From positions 1-14,952 of the forward strand of contig PWWY01000085.1 in assembly GCA_003561325.1 (NCBI GenBank): 14,952 nucleotides of DNA, written 5' to 3'. A program made the position numbers and the translations under genes. This document shows positions 6,753 through 13,690 of the stretch, piece by piece. The DNA comes from Syntrophomonadaceae bacterium (lineage in GTDB: Bacteria; Bacillota; Dethiobacteria; DTU022; UBA8154). The notes beneath the pieces are model-generated. The model did no database searches, was not told the DNA's origin, and saw only the letters and a program-made list of their open reading frames with translations. Within the stretch, counting starts at the first letter, position 1; each line of letters opens with the position of its first letter.

Positions 6753-8188
6753 GAAACCTCACGCTCCCCAAGATCGTAGATGTAATGTCCTTCTTCCCCG
6801 GGAAATTCTTTACAGAAGCGGTCCCAAAAGGTATAGCCGTATTCGATTAAAAAAGGAAATAGCGTAAAAACTCTTTCCTGGGGGCTGCACCGGGGCCAGA
6901 AGTATTCCCGGATTTCTTCCTGCCGGGGGGATTCCCCCGCTTTCTTTGCGGGGTCCTCACATACAGCCTGGGCATAAGCCAGGACCTCCTCAAAGGTGAG
7001 ACCCTGCGCCTGGACTCGCTGCTGCTGCCGGGCGCCCCGTAAAGTCACTCCCAGCCGGGGGAACAAAACCGGCATGTCAAGGCCGAAGAGGCGGTAAACG
7101 CCTGGAATTTGTGCAAAATAAGCCAGCTCTCCCGGGCCAGGGATATAGGCCAGGTTCGGGAAAAGGCTGTCCTGGAAGATTGGCCTCAGCAAGACGTTGG
7201 GGCTGAATAAACCCGGGGCCTCTTGAATCATGGACATGAGTTCGTAACGGGTCAGGGAGAGTTCTCCCCTGGCTGTAAAAACATGTTCTTTGTCCCGATA
7301 AAGGGCATAGCGTCTTCCCTTCCAGACTATCATGATAAAGGATTCCTGTCCAGTTCTCTTCACCTGAGGCGCGAAACCGCTTGCTGCCAGCTGCTTTTCC
7401 GCCTCGGCGATGATTTGGTGTATCTGGGGACCCACTTCCAGGGTTTTAAGCAGTAAAGAGATATACGCCCCCTTCTTAGAGAGCTGCAGGGGATCAATAA
7501 AACCCAGCTTCTGGTGGCGGAAAAGCTGCTGCATGATCTGAATAAACCAGTCCGACAGGGTGCTGGACCGGGCCGCAACCTCGTAGAGGTCTTCCATCAC
7601 TTGTTCTTTATGGACCGTTTGGGGTGTCAGTTCTTGCAAACGCTCCAGCACGGTGAACATGCGGTCTTTCACCAGCTGGATTTCTCCCACCGGGAGGCCG
7701 AACCCGGGAAAGCGCATGCGGATCCGGGAAATTTTCCCCTGGGGATTCTGCAAATAGAACCTGAAGAGGTCAAACACATTGTGATCCTCGTTGGCCACCC
7801 AAAACAGGGGCTGGACCGGTCTTTGCAGGACTGTTTCCATGCGCTTGGCCAACTTTACCGCCGTCATCGCTTTATAAATACCGTAAAGAGGACCGGTCAG
7901 CAGGCCCGGCTGCTGACCGGTGATGATAAACACTGTGTTTTTATCCTTTATTTTTTCCAGGAGCCCCCCCGACGCGGCCTGCGGGATCCCTGCATTTTGC
8001 TCTGCCAGGAGGTCCCGGGGCGTATTCCAGGAGCGCTGCTGCCGGGTCAACGTTTCTGCCAGGTCGCGATAGCTTTCCACGTGGTGGTAAGGCTTTGAAA
8101 CGTGCTGCATAATCTCGGGGTCTTTTTGCAGGTAGCGCACAAAGAAAGTCGGATAGAGCCTATCCAGGTCTCGAACCAATGAAAACAT
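6749..8188 (-). CDS. bshC: Putative cysteine ligase of bacillithiol synthesis, short form lacking the coiled coil
   Basis: BshC adds cysteine to glucosaminyl-malate to finish bacillithiol. Family signatures are clear: IITGQQPGLLTGPLYGIYKA near residues 87-106, FWVANEDHN in the nucleotide-binding region, and PGPGELAYFAQIPG further on. The product is 479 residues against about 540 for the Bacillus protein as I remember it. The N-terminus is not short. The loss lies near the C-terminus: between EVLAYAQAV and PQERVFTLFPFL only about 26 residues remain where the Bacillus protein has about 95, mostly a long antiparallel coiled coil. The ATG at 8188 has AGAGG 11 bases upstream. It is the first gene of the bsh-his block, 204 bases after aroA. 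Function is likely but the variant architecture is unusual. Confidence 0.9.
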   Translation of the reverse strand: MFSLVRDLDRLYPTFFVRYLQKDPEIMQHVSKPYHHVESYRDLAETLTRQQRSWNTPRDLLAEQNAGIPQAASGGLLEKIKDKNTVFIITGQQPGLLTGPLYGIYKAMTAVKLAKRMETVLQRPVQPLFWVANEDHNVFDLFRFYLQNPQGKISRIRMRFPGFGLPVGEIQLVKDRMFTVLERLQELTPQTVHKEQVMEDLYEVAARSSTLSDWFIQIMQQLFRHQKLGFIDPLQLSKKGAYISLLLKTLEVGPQIHQIIAEAEKQLAASGFAPQVKRTGQESFIMIVWKGRRYALYRDKEHVFTARGELSLTRYELMSMIQEAPGLFSPNVLLRPIFQDSLFPNLAYIPGPGELAYFAQIPGVYRLFGLDMPVLFPRLGVTLRGARQQQRVQAQGLTFEEVLAYAQAVCEDPAKKAGESPRQEEIREYFWPRCSPQERVFTLFPFLIEYGYTFWDRFCKEFPGEEGHYIYDLGEREVS

Positions 8189-8392
8189 ATCCAGAATATC
8201 CTCTCGCTTTCTTTATAATCATTGGCCAACCTTTACCGGGAAGCCCAGGCCGGCTTTCTCGTCAGAAAAAAAGAGCAAACAGCACGGATAACATTCTTGG
8301 TCGGTCCACGGCTTCCCCGTCCAGTTCTTGCTGCATTAGATAAAACTATTTATTCTGTTTTTTTAAGATAAATCCTCTTTTTCGAAAAAACA
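8189..8392. other. 204-base gap between aroA and bshC, no gene
   Basis: No supported reading frame. Next to the aroA stop it is strongly AT-rich (about 8340-8392) and holds the 12-base palindrome TTTTTCGAAAAA at 8378-8389, too weak to be a clear terminator. A small imperfect hairpin (AAGCC/GGCTT) lies around 8247-8265. On the minus strand, TATAAA at 8217-8212 could be a -10 for bshC, but there is no good -35, and the inferred start would sit against the ribosome binding site. Whether the aro transcript stops here or reads into bshC cannot be told from sequence alone. Confidence 0.5.
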
Positions 8393-9685
8393 TTAGCAGG
8401 TAATTTCTTTTAACCGGTCAAAAAACCCGGGAAAAGAGACCTGGACCGACTCCACTCCGTCAATGATCGTCTCTTTTTCCGCAAACAAACCGGCCACCGC
8501 CAGGGCCATGGCAATGCGGTGATCCCCGTGGCTGGAACCGCTTCCTCCGGGGATCCTCCTGCTGCCCTGGATTGAGAGGCCATCGGGCATTTCCTCGATT
8601 CGTGCCCCCAGCTTGCCCAATTCCTGGCTTAAGGCATGCAGGCGATCACTTTCTTTGACCCTGAGTTCCCCGGCGCCCTGTATCCGGGTTGTTCCCCGGG
8701 CATAAGCCGCTGCCACCGCCAGCACCGGGATTTCATCGATGAGCCTGGGGATCATTTCCGCGGTGACATCAACCCCTACAAGCCTTTTCCCTCCCCTGAC
8801 CAAAATGTCACCCACGGGCTCTCCACTGTACTTTCGCTGATTTAAAAGGGTAATTTGAGCCCCCATGCGACTGAGGACATGCAGCAGGCCGGTACGGGTC
8901 GGATTCAGACCCACCTCGTGGATCAGCAGCTCTCCTGCAGGGGCCAGGGCCCCTGCTACCACGAAAAAAGCAGCGGAAGAAACATCGCCCGGCACCTTGA
9001 CCTGCTCTGCCGTGAGGCTTTTTACCGGTCCTTCCAGGATGATTTCCCCCTGTTTCCCCCACTGGAGAGGCACGCCAAAATGCAGGAGCATTCTCTCCGT
9101 ATGGTCCCTGGACACGCCCGGTTCTGTGATCGCCGTGCTGCCCCGGGCCTGCAGCGCCGCCAGGAGAACAGCGGACTTCACCTGGGCGCTGGCGACAGGG
9201 GAATGAAAAGTTAAAGAAGCAAGGTCGCCTCCCCGGATAGAAAGCGGCAGGAGTCGTCCGTTCTCCCGGCCATCAATCGAGGCGCCCATCTTTTTTAACG
9301 GCCCGGTCACCCGGGCCATGGGACGCTTTCTTAAAGATCTGTCCCCAGTCAAAACCGCGTAAAAAGGTCGGCCGGCCAAAAGGCCCATTAATAGCCGGGC
9401 CGTCGTGCCGGAATTCCCGGCATCGAGGATGGTGGACGGCTCTTTTAGACCATTTATCCCGGCGCCGTGTACCCGGACGAACGTCCCCTGCTGCTCCATC
9501 TTCACCCCCAATGCCTGCATACAAACCAGGGTGGACCTGGGGTCTTCCGCATCTAAAAACCCTTCGATCTCCACTTCCTGTTCTGTCAGGGAGGCAAGGA
9601 TAATCGCCCGGTGGGAGATGGACTTATCTCCGGGCACGGAAAGGGCTCCCCGACAGTGTTCTGCAGGCTCGATCTTCATTTGCAT
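8393..9685 (-). CDS. aroA: 3-phosphoshikimate 1-carboxyvinyltransferase (EPSP synthase)
   Basis: Transfers enolpyruvate from PEP to shikimate-3-phosphate, the step before chorismate synthase. The ATG at 9685 gives 430 residues, the family size, beginning MQMKIEPAEHCRGALSVPGD followed directly by KSISHR, the catalytic Lys/Ser block. A GGGGGAAG lies upstream. The frame stays open back to a TTG at 9784, but those 33 residues are not family-like and that TTG lacks a ribosome binding site. The PEP-site segment LDAGNSGTTARLLMGLLAG (87-105) keeps Gly where tolerant class II enzymes such as CP4 carry Ala. RKRPM (119-123), CVxMQALG-like repeats and the C-terminal KESDR and HGDHRIAMA blocks are all present. 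It is the third gene of the T-box-controlled aro set. Confidence 0.96.
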   Translation of the reverse strand: MQMKIEPAEHCRGALSVPGDKSISHRAIILASLTEQEVEIEGFLDAEDPRSTLVCMQALGVKMEQQGTFVRVHGAGINGLKEPSTILDAGNSGTTARLLMGLLAGRPFYAVLTGDRSLRKRPMARVTGPLKKMGASIDGRENGRLLPLSIRGGDLASLTFHSPVASAQVKSAVLLAALQARGSTAITEPGVSRDHTERMLLHFGVPLQWGKQGEIILEGPVKSLTAEQVKVPGDVSSAAFFVVAGALAPAGELLIHEVGLNPTRTGLLHVLSRMGAQITLLNQRKYSGEPVGDILVRGGKRLVGVDVTAEMIPRLIDEIPVLAVAAAYARGTTRIQGAGELRVKESDRLHALSQELGKLGARIEEMPDGLSIQGSRRIPGGSGSSHGDHRIAMALAVAGLFAEKETIIDGVESVQVSFPGFFDRLKEITC

Positions 9686-9870
9686 CGTTTTTTGCTTCCC
9701 CCTTATCGTTTCACACCCGGGTAGATCCGGGTCATGTGATTCTTTCCAGGCCCTGAAGCTGCCGCATAGTCTTTCCACGCCCAACCGCGCAGGGCTGAGC
9801 TGAAGCTTTGCCAGGAAGGTTTCCGTTTCCTTCCTGTTTTTCCCTGGCTCTTCACTTCACGCCGTGATCC
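9686..9870. other. 185-base gap between tyrA and aroA, no gene, contains hairpins
   Basis: The stretch is open in the aroA frame, but its translation does not look like any AroA N-terminus. It holds a strong hairpin at 9812-9836 (listed separately) and a smaller one near 9713-9730 (ACCCGG, six-base loop, CCGGGT). The aroA ribosome binding site AAGGGGGAAGC lies about 9694-9704. I see no convincing minus-strand promoter, so aroA is most simply read from the aroF-tyrA transcript. Confidence 0.5.
9812..9841 (+). terminator. Terminator-like hairpin pointing against the genes
   Basis: On the plus strand, CAGGAAGG (9812-9819) and CCTTCCTG (9829-9836) form a perfect 8-bp stem with a 9-base loop, followed at once by TTTTT (9837-9841). 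That is the layout of an intrinsic terminator for plus-strand transcription, yet no plus-strand gene precedes it. On the minus strand the same stem is preceded by A5 and followed by GCAAAG, so it should not stop tyrA-aroA transcription. It could end antisense transcripts or act as an mRNA-stabilising or processing hairpin between tyrA and aroA. Confidence 0.45.
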
Positions 9871-10992
9871 CTATCCTTTTTTCCAGCAGCGGAACCCCTG
9901 GTTTTCCAGGATCTGCAGGGCCTGGTCTCGCTCCTCCAGCAGGCTGAAGCCCAGGCGGATGCTCCCGCCATCTTCCTCCCGATTCTTCAATACTTCAATT
10001 TCACTGATATTTAAGCCGGCATCACCGACCAAAGTAGCTACTTTCCCGATAATTCCAGGCAGATCGGGGAGCACCAGGATTAACTGGAAAATTTCCGGCA
10101 GCATGCCTTTCCCGTGGTAGGGCATGGCGCTCCGAAAGGCCTTTGCCTCTTCCAGGGCCATGCGGGCGGCCCCTTCTTCTTCTTTCTCCAACAGCAGCCA
10201 CAAGGCCTTTAATTCCTCCTGGAATCTTTGCAAAGCTTCCTTCAAATGGCAGGAATTGGTGGAAAAAATATCATACCAGACCGCCGTGTTGCCCATGGCT
10301 ATCCGCGTAGTGTCTCGGAAACCTCCCCCGGCCAAAATTCTGACCAGGTCCTTTTCCCCCCCGGCGTGCCGCGCCGTGTTGACCAGGGCTACGGCCAGCA
10401 AGTGGGGCAGATGGCTTACCAGGGCTACCAGCTGATCGTGTTCTTCGGCCTCCAACACGATGGGATGCGCCTTGATGGCTCGCACCATTTTTTCCATGGT
10501 CGTCACCGCCTGGCGAGGTGCCCCGGCAGCCGGCGTCAAGAGGTACACGGCATTCTCCAGCAGCAGCGGGTCAGCCGCCTGGATACCCGCCTTTTCTGAT
10601 CCCGCCATGGGGTGGCCACCCACGGCGGCCACTCCCCGGGGAAGCCAGCGGTTCATCGCATCCAGCAGGGTTCTTTTGGTGCTCCCCAAATCCGTGACCA
10701 CGGCGCCGGGCTTTAACAGGGGCGCAATCTGCCGGACCATCTCCGTTGCTTGCCGCACCGGCAGCGCCAGGACGACCAGGTCCGCTGCCTCCAGGGCCGC
10801 AGGCAGCTCTCCGGTTCGATCCACAGCATCCCGGTTCCGCGCTTCTTCCATGACGTTTTCATGGCGATCATAACCCCAGCGTTCCTCAACAACCCCGTAT
10901 CGACCCAGGGCCATCCCCAGGGAACCGCCCATCAGGCCCAGGCCAATGATACAGCATTTTACGAACAAAGGGATTTCAGATTGTTCTCCCAA
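9871..10992 (-). CDS. tyrA: Prephenate dehydrogenase with C-terminal ACT domain
   Basis: Oxidatively decarboxylates prephenate to 4-hydroxyphenylpyruvate, the committed tyrosine step. Residues 14-25 (CIIGLGLMGGSL) form the NAD(P)-binding GXGXXG fold. AVGGHPMAGSE (123-133) with His127, and VSHLPHLLA (192-200) with His194/His197, are the TyrA catalytic blocks. Residues about 300-372 form an ACT domain (ILVLPDLPGIIGKVATLVGD followed by AGLNI), the usual site for feedback binding of an aromatic amino acid. The length of 373 suits the B. subtilis-type enzyme. The best start is a TTG at 10992 with GGGTGG about 9 bases upstream, inside the end of aroF (17-base overlap). Other in-frame TTG starts a few codons later are possible. 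Being under a probable Tyr T-box fits its role. Confidence 0.94.
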   Translation of the reverse strand: MGEQSEIPLFVKCCIIGLGLMGGSLGMALGRYGVVEERWGYDRHENVMEEARNRDAVDRTGELPAALEAADLVVLALPVRQATEMVRQIAPLLKPGAVVTDLGSTKRTLLDAMNRWLPRGVAAVGGHPMAGSEKAGIQAADPLLLENAVYLLTPAAGAPRQAVTTMEKMVRAIKAHPIVLEAEEHDQLVALVSHLPHLLAVALVNTARHAGGEKDLVRILAGGGFRDTTRIAMGNTAVWYDIFSTNSCHLKEALQRFQEELKALWLLLEKEEEGAARMALEEAKAFRSAMPYHGKGMLPEIFQLILVLPDLPGIIGKVATLVGDAGLNISEIEVLKNREEDGGSIRLGFSLLEERDQALQILENQGFRCWKKG

Positions 10993-11989
10993 TACTTTGC
11001 GCCACCCTTCCCACCATGCTGATCAGTTCGACAAACTTTTCCGGGGTCAAAGACTGGGCACCGTCGGAAAGGGCTTCCTGGGGCCGGGGATGCACTTCCA
11101 CCATGAGGCCATCGGCACCGGCCGCAACGGCAGCCAAACTCATCGGGGTAACCCAGCGCCAGTCACCGGTCCCGTGGCTGGGATCGACAAATACGGGAAG
11201 ATGGCTCAATTCCTTGGCAATGGGAACAGCACTGATGTCCAGCGTATTGCGGGTATAGGTTTCAAAGGTCCGAATCCCTCGTTCGCAGAGAATAACCCGG
11301 GGGTTTCCCCCACTGACAATGTACTCTGCGGCCATCAGCCATTCTTCGATTGTGGCTGACATCCCTCGCTTGAGTAAAACCGGGCGATCGATCCGGCCCA
11401 ACTCACTTAACAGCCTGAAGTTTTGCATGTTTCGGGTGCCCACCTGGACAATATCTGCGTAGCGGGCCACGATCTCCACGGAGTGTTGGTCGAGCACTTC
11501 CGTCACAATGGGCAAACCCGTTTTGTCCCGCGCTTCCGCCATAATTTTCAAACCCTCTTCTTCCAGGCCCTGGAAACTGTACGGCTAAGTCCGGGGCTTG
11601 TATGCCCCGCCCCGTAAAAAGTTCGCCCCGGCTTCTTTGGCCCGCTCCGCGGCTTCCAGAAACTCCTCCCGCCCTTCAACGGCACAGGGGCCGGCCACCA
11701 GGATCACCTGGTCGCCTCCCACTAGCGTGCCTCCCACTTCGAACTCGGTTTTTTCGCGCTTGTATTCCCGGCTCACCAGCTTAAAGGGCTGGGATATGAT
11801 CACAACTTTTTCCACGCAGGGCATGACCTGCAGGGCATCCCGCGCATCTTCCTTGGGCGCGCCAATTGCCCCCAGGATGGTGCGGTTCTCCCCCGTGGAG
11901 CGGTGCACACCGAAACCCAACCTTTTTAGCCTGTCTTCCACTTCCTTGATCTCTACCTCATCCACACCCGGGTTCAGAACGACGATCAT
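10976..11989 (-). pseudogene. aroF: DAHP synthase interrupted by an in-frame TAG codon
   Basis: Encodes 3-deoxy-7-phosphoheptulonate synthase (PEP plus erythrose-4-phosphate), the shikimate entry step, of the AroF/Thermotoga type with an N-terminal ferredoxin-like regulatory domain. The ATG at 11989 (MIVVLNPGVDEVEIKEVEDR, AGGAGG 9 bases upstream) would give 337 residues, full family length. Codon 135 is TAG (11587-11585), in the same frame as everything after it. It falls in the motif KPRT-stop-PYSFQG, where the family has Ser (PRTSPYSFQG); one base change from TCG explains it. Both halves are otherwise intact: GPCAVE at 100-105 with metal-ligand Cys102, then KRGMSAT, ILCERG and VDPSHGTGDW. 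No frameshift is needed. It is either a fresh nonsense mutation, a sequence error, or a suppressed/recoded amber. Two products split at 11585 are the literal reading. Confidence 0.88.
11585..11587 (-). other. In-frame amber (TAG) codon in aroF
   Basis: The minus strand reads CGG ACT TAG CCG TAC AGT across this point, giving R-T-stop-P-Y-S. The Ser that should occupy this position precedes PYSFQG and is close to invariant in this DAHP synthase family. TAG is also the ordinary stop of tyrA, asd and the partial aminotransferase in this window, so a general reassignment of TAG is unlikely. Confidence 0.95.
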
Positions 11990-12054
11990 CCCCAAAAACC
12001 TCCTCATGTTTTTTAACTGGCACGAAAGGATCCTCCGAAATCGGTCCTTGGACG

Positions 12055-12086
12055 AAAAAAGCTCCCATCCCCTCAGGGACGGAAGC
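12055..12086 (-). terminator. Intrinsic terminator of the aroF T-box
   Basis: On the minus strand, GCTTCCGTCCC (12086-12076) pairs with GGGATGGGAGC (12071-12061) around a TGAG loop. This 11-bp stem with two G-U pairs is followed by T6 at 12060-12055. The 5' arm overlaps the antiterminator, the standard T-box switch. It ends 65 bases before the aroF ATG. Confidence 0.93.
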
Positions 12087-12381
12087 TTATGCTTCACGCG
12101 GTACCACCCTGGTTGAGCCCCGGTCCTGCAGGCTCCACCTCCATTCAAGGATACGGACCTGCTGTAGACCCAGGCCTTATATCCCCTTCACTGTAACGGC
12201 TGAAGTTCCCGTCAGAGCCTACCGGCAGCTGCGACCTAAAAGGATGCCCCTGCTTTCAGTCTGCTTCTCCGGGGTGTATTTCGGCGAAGGCCCGGCACCG
12301 GTTCACAGCTTCCCCGGCTCTCTGGAGCTTGACCTGCTCACGTACTTCTCCCCATCTTCGACTTTTCATCTGGTGTTGTTA
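12055..12381 (-). ncRNA. T-box riboswitch leader of aroF, probable tyrosine specifier
   Basis: The 435 bases between dapG and aroF are explained by this leader. The T-box consensus AACCAGGGTGGTACCGCG sits at 12114-12097. The UGGU in it is expected to pair with the ACCA end of an uncharged tRNA, that is, a tRNA with discriminator base A, as in Tyr or Phe tRNA. Stem I shows the GATGGGG lower strand, the AGTA S-turn element, the AGAGAGCCGG distal region, and on the 3' strand GAAATACA followed by CCCC. That places UAC (12278-12276, Tyr) as the specifier codon, with an A after it. AUA or ACA in neighbouring registers would mean Ile or Thr, implausible for aroF. CGTCCCT (12081-12075) is shared between antiterminator and terminator. 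Low charged tRNA-Tyr should therefore raise aroF-tyrA-aroA expression. Confidence 0.92.
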
Positions 12382-12387
12382 ACAGCT

Positions 12388-12416
12388 ATTGTAAAGCTGC
12401 TTCAAGCCTTTGTCAA
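12388..12416 (-). promoter_or_regulatory. Near-consensus sigma-A promoter of the aroF leader
   Basis: On the minus strand, TTGACA (12416-12411, perfect -35) is separated by exactly 17 bases from TACAAT (12393-12388, 5 of 6 for -10). Transcription should start near 12381, just before stem I of the T-box. The -35 begins 8 bases after the dapG stop codon, and no terminator separates the two. Read-through from dapG would also meet the T-box terminator. Confidence 0.9.
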
Positions 12417-12424
12417 GTTTTATT

Positions 12425-13651
12425 TTAGCCCTGCTCTGCCAGGTGAAAGTTTTCGTGCAGGGTTTGCACGGCCAGGGAGAGGTCCGCCTGTTTTAGCAGT
12501 AAGGAAATGGTAATGTTGGAGTCGCCGGACTGCAATATTTCAATGTTTTGCTGGTTGAGCGCTTTCACCACCCGGGCCATCACCCCCGGCATGCTGTGCA
12601 TGCCGACCCCGACGACCGAAACCTTGGCGCAGTCCCATGCCACCTGGTAAGGGATGACCAGGTTTTTTAAAATGCTCTCCACCTTGTAGCTGTGTTCTTT
12701 TTTCACGATAAATGCATTCATGTCCGGGAAGACGCTGATCAGATCGATATTCACCCCGGCTTCACCGATAGACTGAAAGACCTTTAATTCCCGCTCCGAA
12801 TCCGGTTCTTCGTAGCGAATGATAAATTGTACCAGGTCCGTGGCATGGGCAATTCCGGTAACGGCCCGCCGGCCCCGGGTGCTGTAATTTCCGTCTCGCA
12901 ATGAAGATTCCCCCGTAATCAGCGTTCCTGGACCGGAATTGTCCGGGTTTTTGACGACAACAGATACATTGTTCCGCATGGCGACTTCTACGGCCCGGGG
13001 ATGGATCACCCGCGCGCCTTCATGGGCCAGCTGGCAGACTTCCCCGTACGTGATCTGCTGGATCACGCGGGCCTCCTTCAGCAGGTTGGGATCAGCCGTC
13101 ATGATTCCCAGGACATCGGTATAGATTTCCACTTTTTCCGCGTCGAGGGCGGCGCCCAGGATAACGGCCGATGTATCGCTTCCCCCGCGGCCCAGGGTAT
13201 TGACCTCCCCGCTGACATCCGCGCCCTGGAAGCCCGCGACCACCGGGACCGTTCCTTCCAGCAGCTTATCTTTCACCCGGGTAGGCTGGCAGTCCACCAC
13301 TTCGGCCTCACTGTAATGCCCGTCAGTAATAAAGCCGGCCTGCATACCGCTCATGGCAGAGGAGGGGATCCCCTGGTTGGACAAGTTTGCGGCCATCACA
13401 ACAGCGGAAATCGTTTCACCGCAGGACATGACCAGGTCAAGCTCCCGCAGCGAAATGTCCGGGTATTCATCCAGGGCCAGGGCCTTCAGGGTATCCGTGG
13501 CATAGGGATCCCCTTGACGCCCCATGGCTGAAACCACCACGACCACGTGATAGCCCTGATCGAGGGACTCCTGGACACATTTGACCACGTTCTGACGCTT
13601 CTCAGGGGTCGACACAGAAGTCCCTCCAAACTTTTGGACGACAATTTTCAA
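12425..13651 (-). CDS. dapG: Aspartate kinase, DapG-type
   Basis: Phosphorylates aspartate, the first step towards lysine, diaminopimelate, threonine and methionine. At 408 residues it is the monofunctional kinase-plus-two-ACT form. KFGGTS (7-12) is the nucleotide/substrate signature, followed by VVVVSAMGRQGDPYATDTLK (36-55), MSCGETISAVVM, and GRGGSDTSAVILGAALDAEK. ACT domains fill the region after about residue 265. The MGRxGDPYATD block and the asd neighbour resemble B. subtilis dapG (diaminopimelate-sensitive aspartokinase I) rather than lysC. The TTG at 13651 is the start: GGGGTGAG lies 6 bases upstream and the product starts exactly at MKIVVQKFGG. It is 39 bases after asd. Feedback specificity is inferred, not seen. 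Confidence 0.93.
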   Translation of the reverse strand: MKIVVQKFGGTSVSTPEKRQNVVKCVQESLDQGYHVVVVVSAMGRQGDPYATDTLKALALDEYPDISLRELDLVMSCGETISAVVMAANLSNQGIPSSAMSGMQAGFITDGHYSEAEVVDCQPTRVKDKLLEGTVPVVAGFQGADVSGEVNTLGRGGSDTSAVILGAALDAEKVEIYTDVLGIMTADPNLLKEARVIQQITYGEVCQLAHEGARVIHPRAVEVAMRNNVSVVVKNPDNSGPGTLITGESSLRDGNYSTRGRRAVTGIAHATDLVQFIIRYEEPDSERELKVFQSIGEAGVNIDLISVFPDMNAFIVKKEHSYKVESILKNLVIPYQVAWDCAKVSVVGVGMHSMPGVMARVVKALNQQNIEILQSGDSNITISLLLKQADLSLAVQTLHENFHLAEQG

Positions 13652-13690
13652 TTTATACTCACCCCGCTACACTGATTTTTCTCCCTTTCT

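Noticed and set aside
9686..9784. Longer AroA starting at a TTG at 9784
   Set aside because: The extra 33 residues are not family-like and have no ribosome binding site; the ATG at 9685 gives the standard EPSP synthase N-terminus.
11585..11587. General reassignment of TAG to an amino acid in this organism
   Set aside because: tyrA, asd and the partial aminotransferase all end in TAG at the family-expected positions, so TAG is used as an ordinary stop here.
11990..12148. Longer AroF N-terminus reaching into the T-box leader
   Set aside because: The extra residues would be translated from the T-box antiterminator and terminator; the ATG at 11989 has AGGAGG and the family N-terminus.
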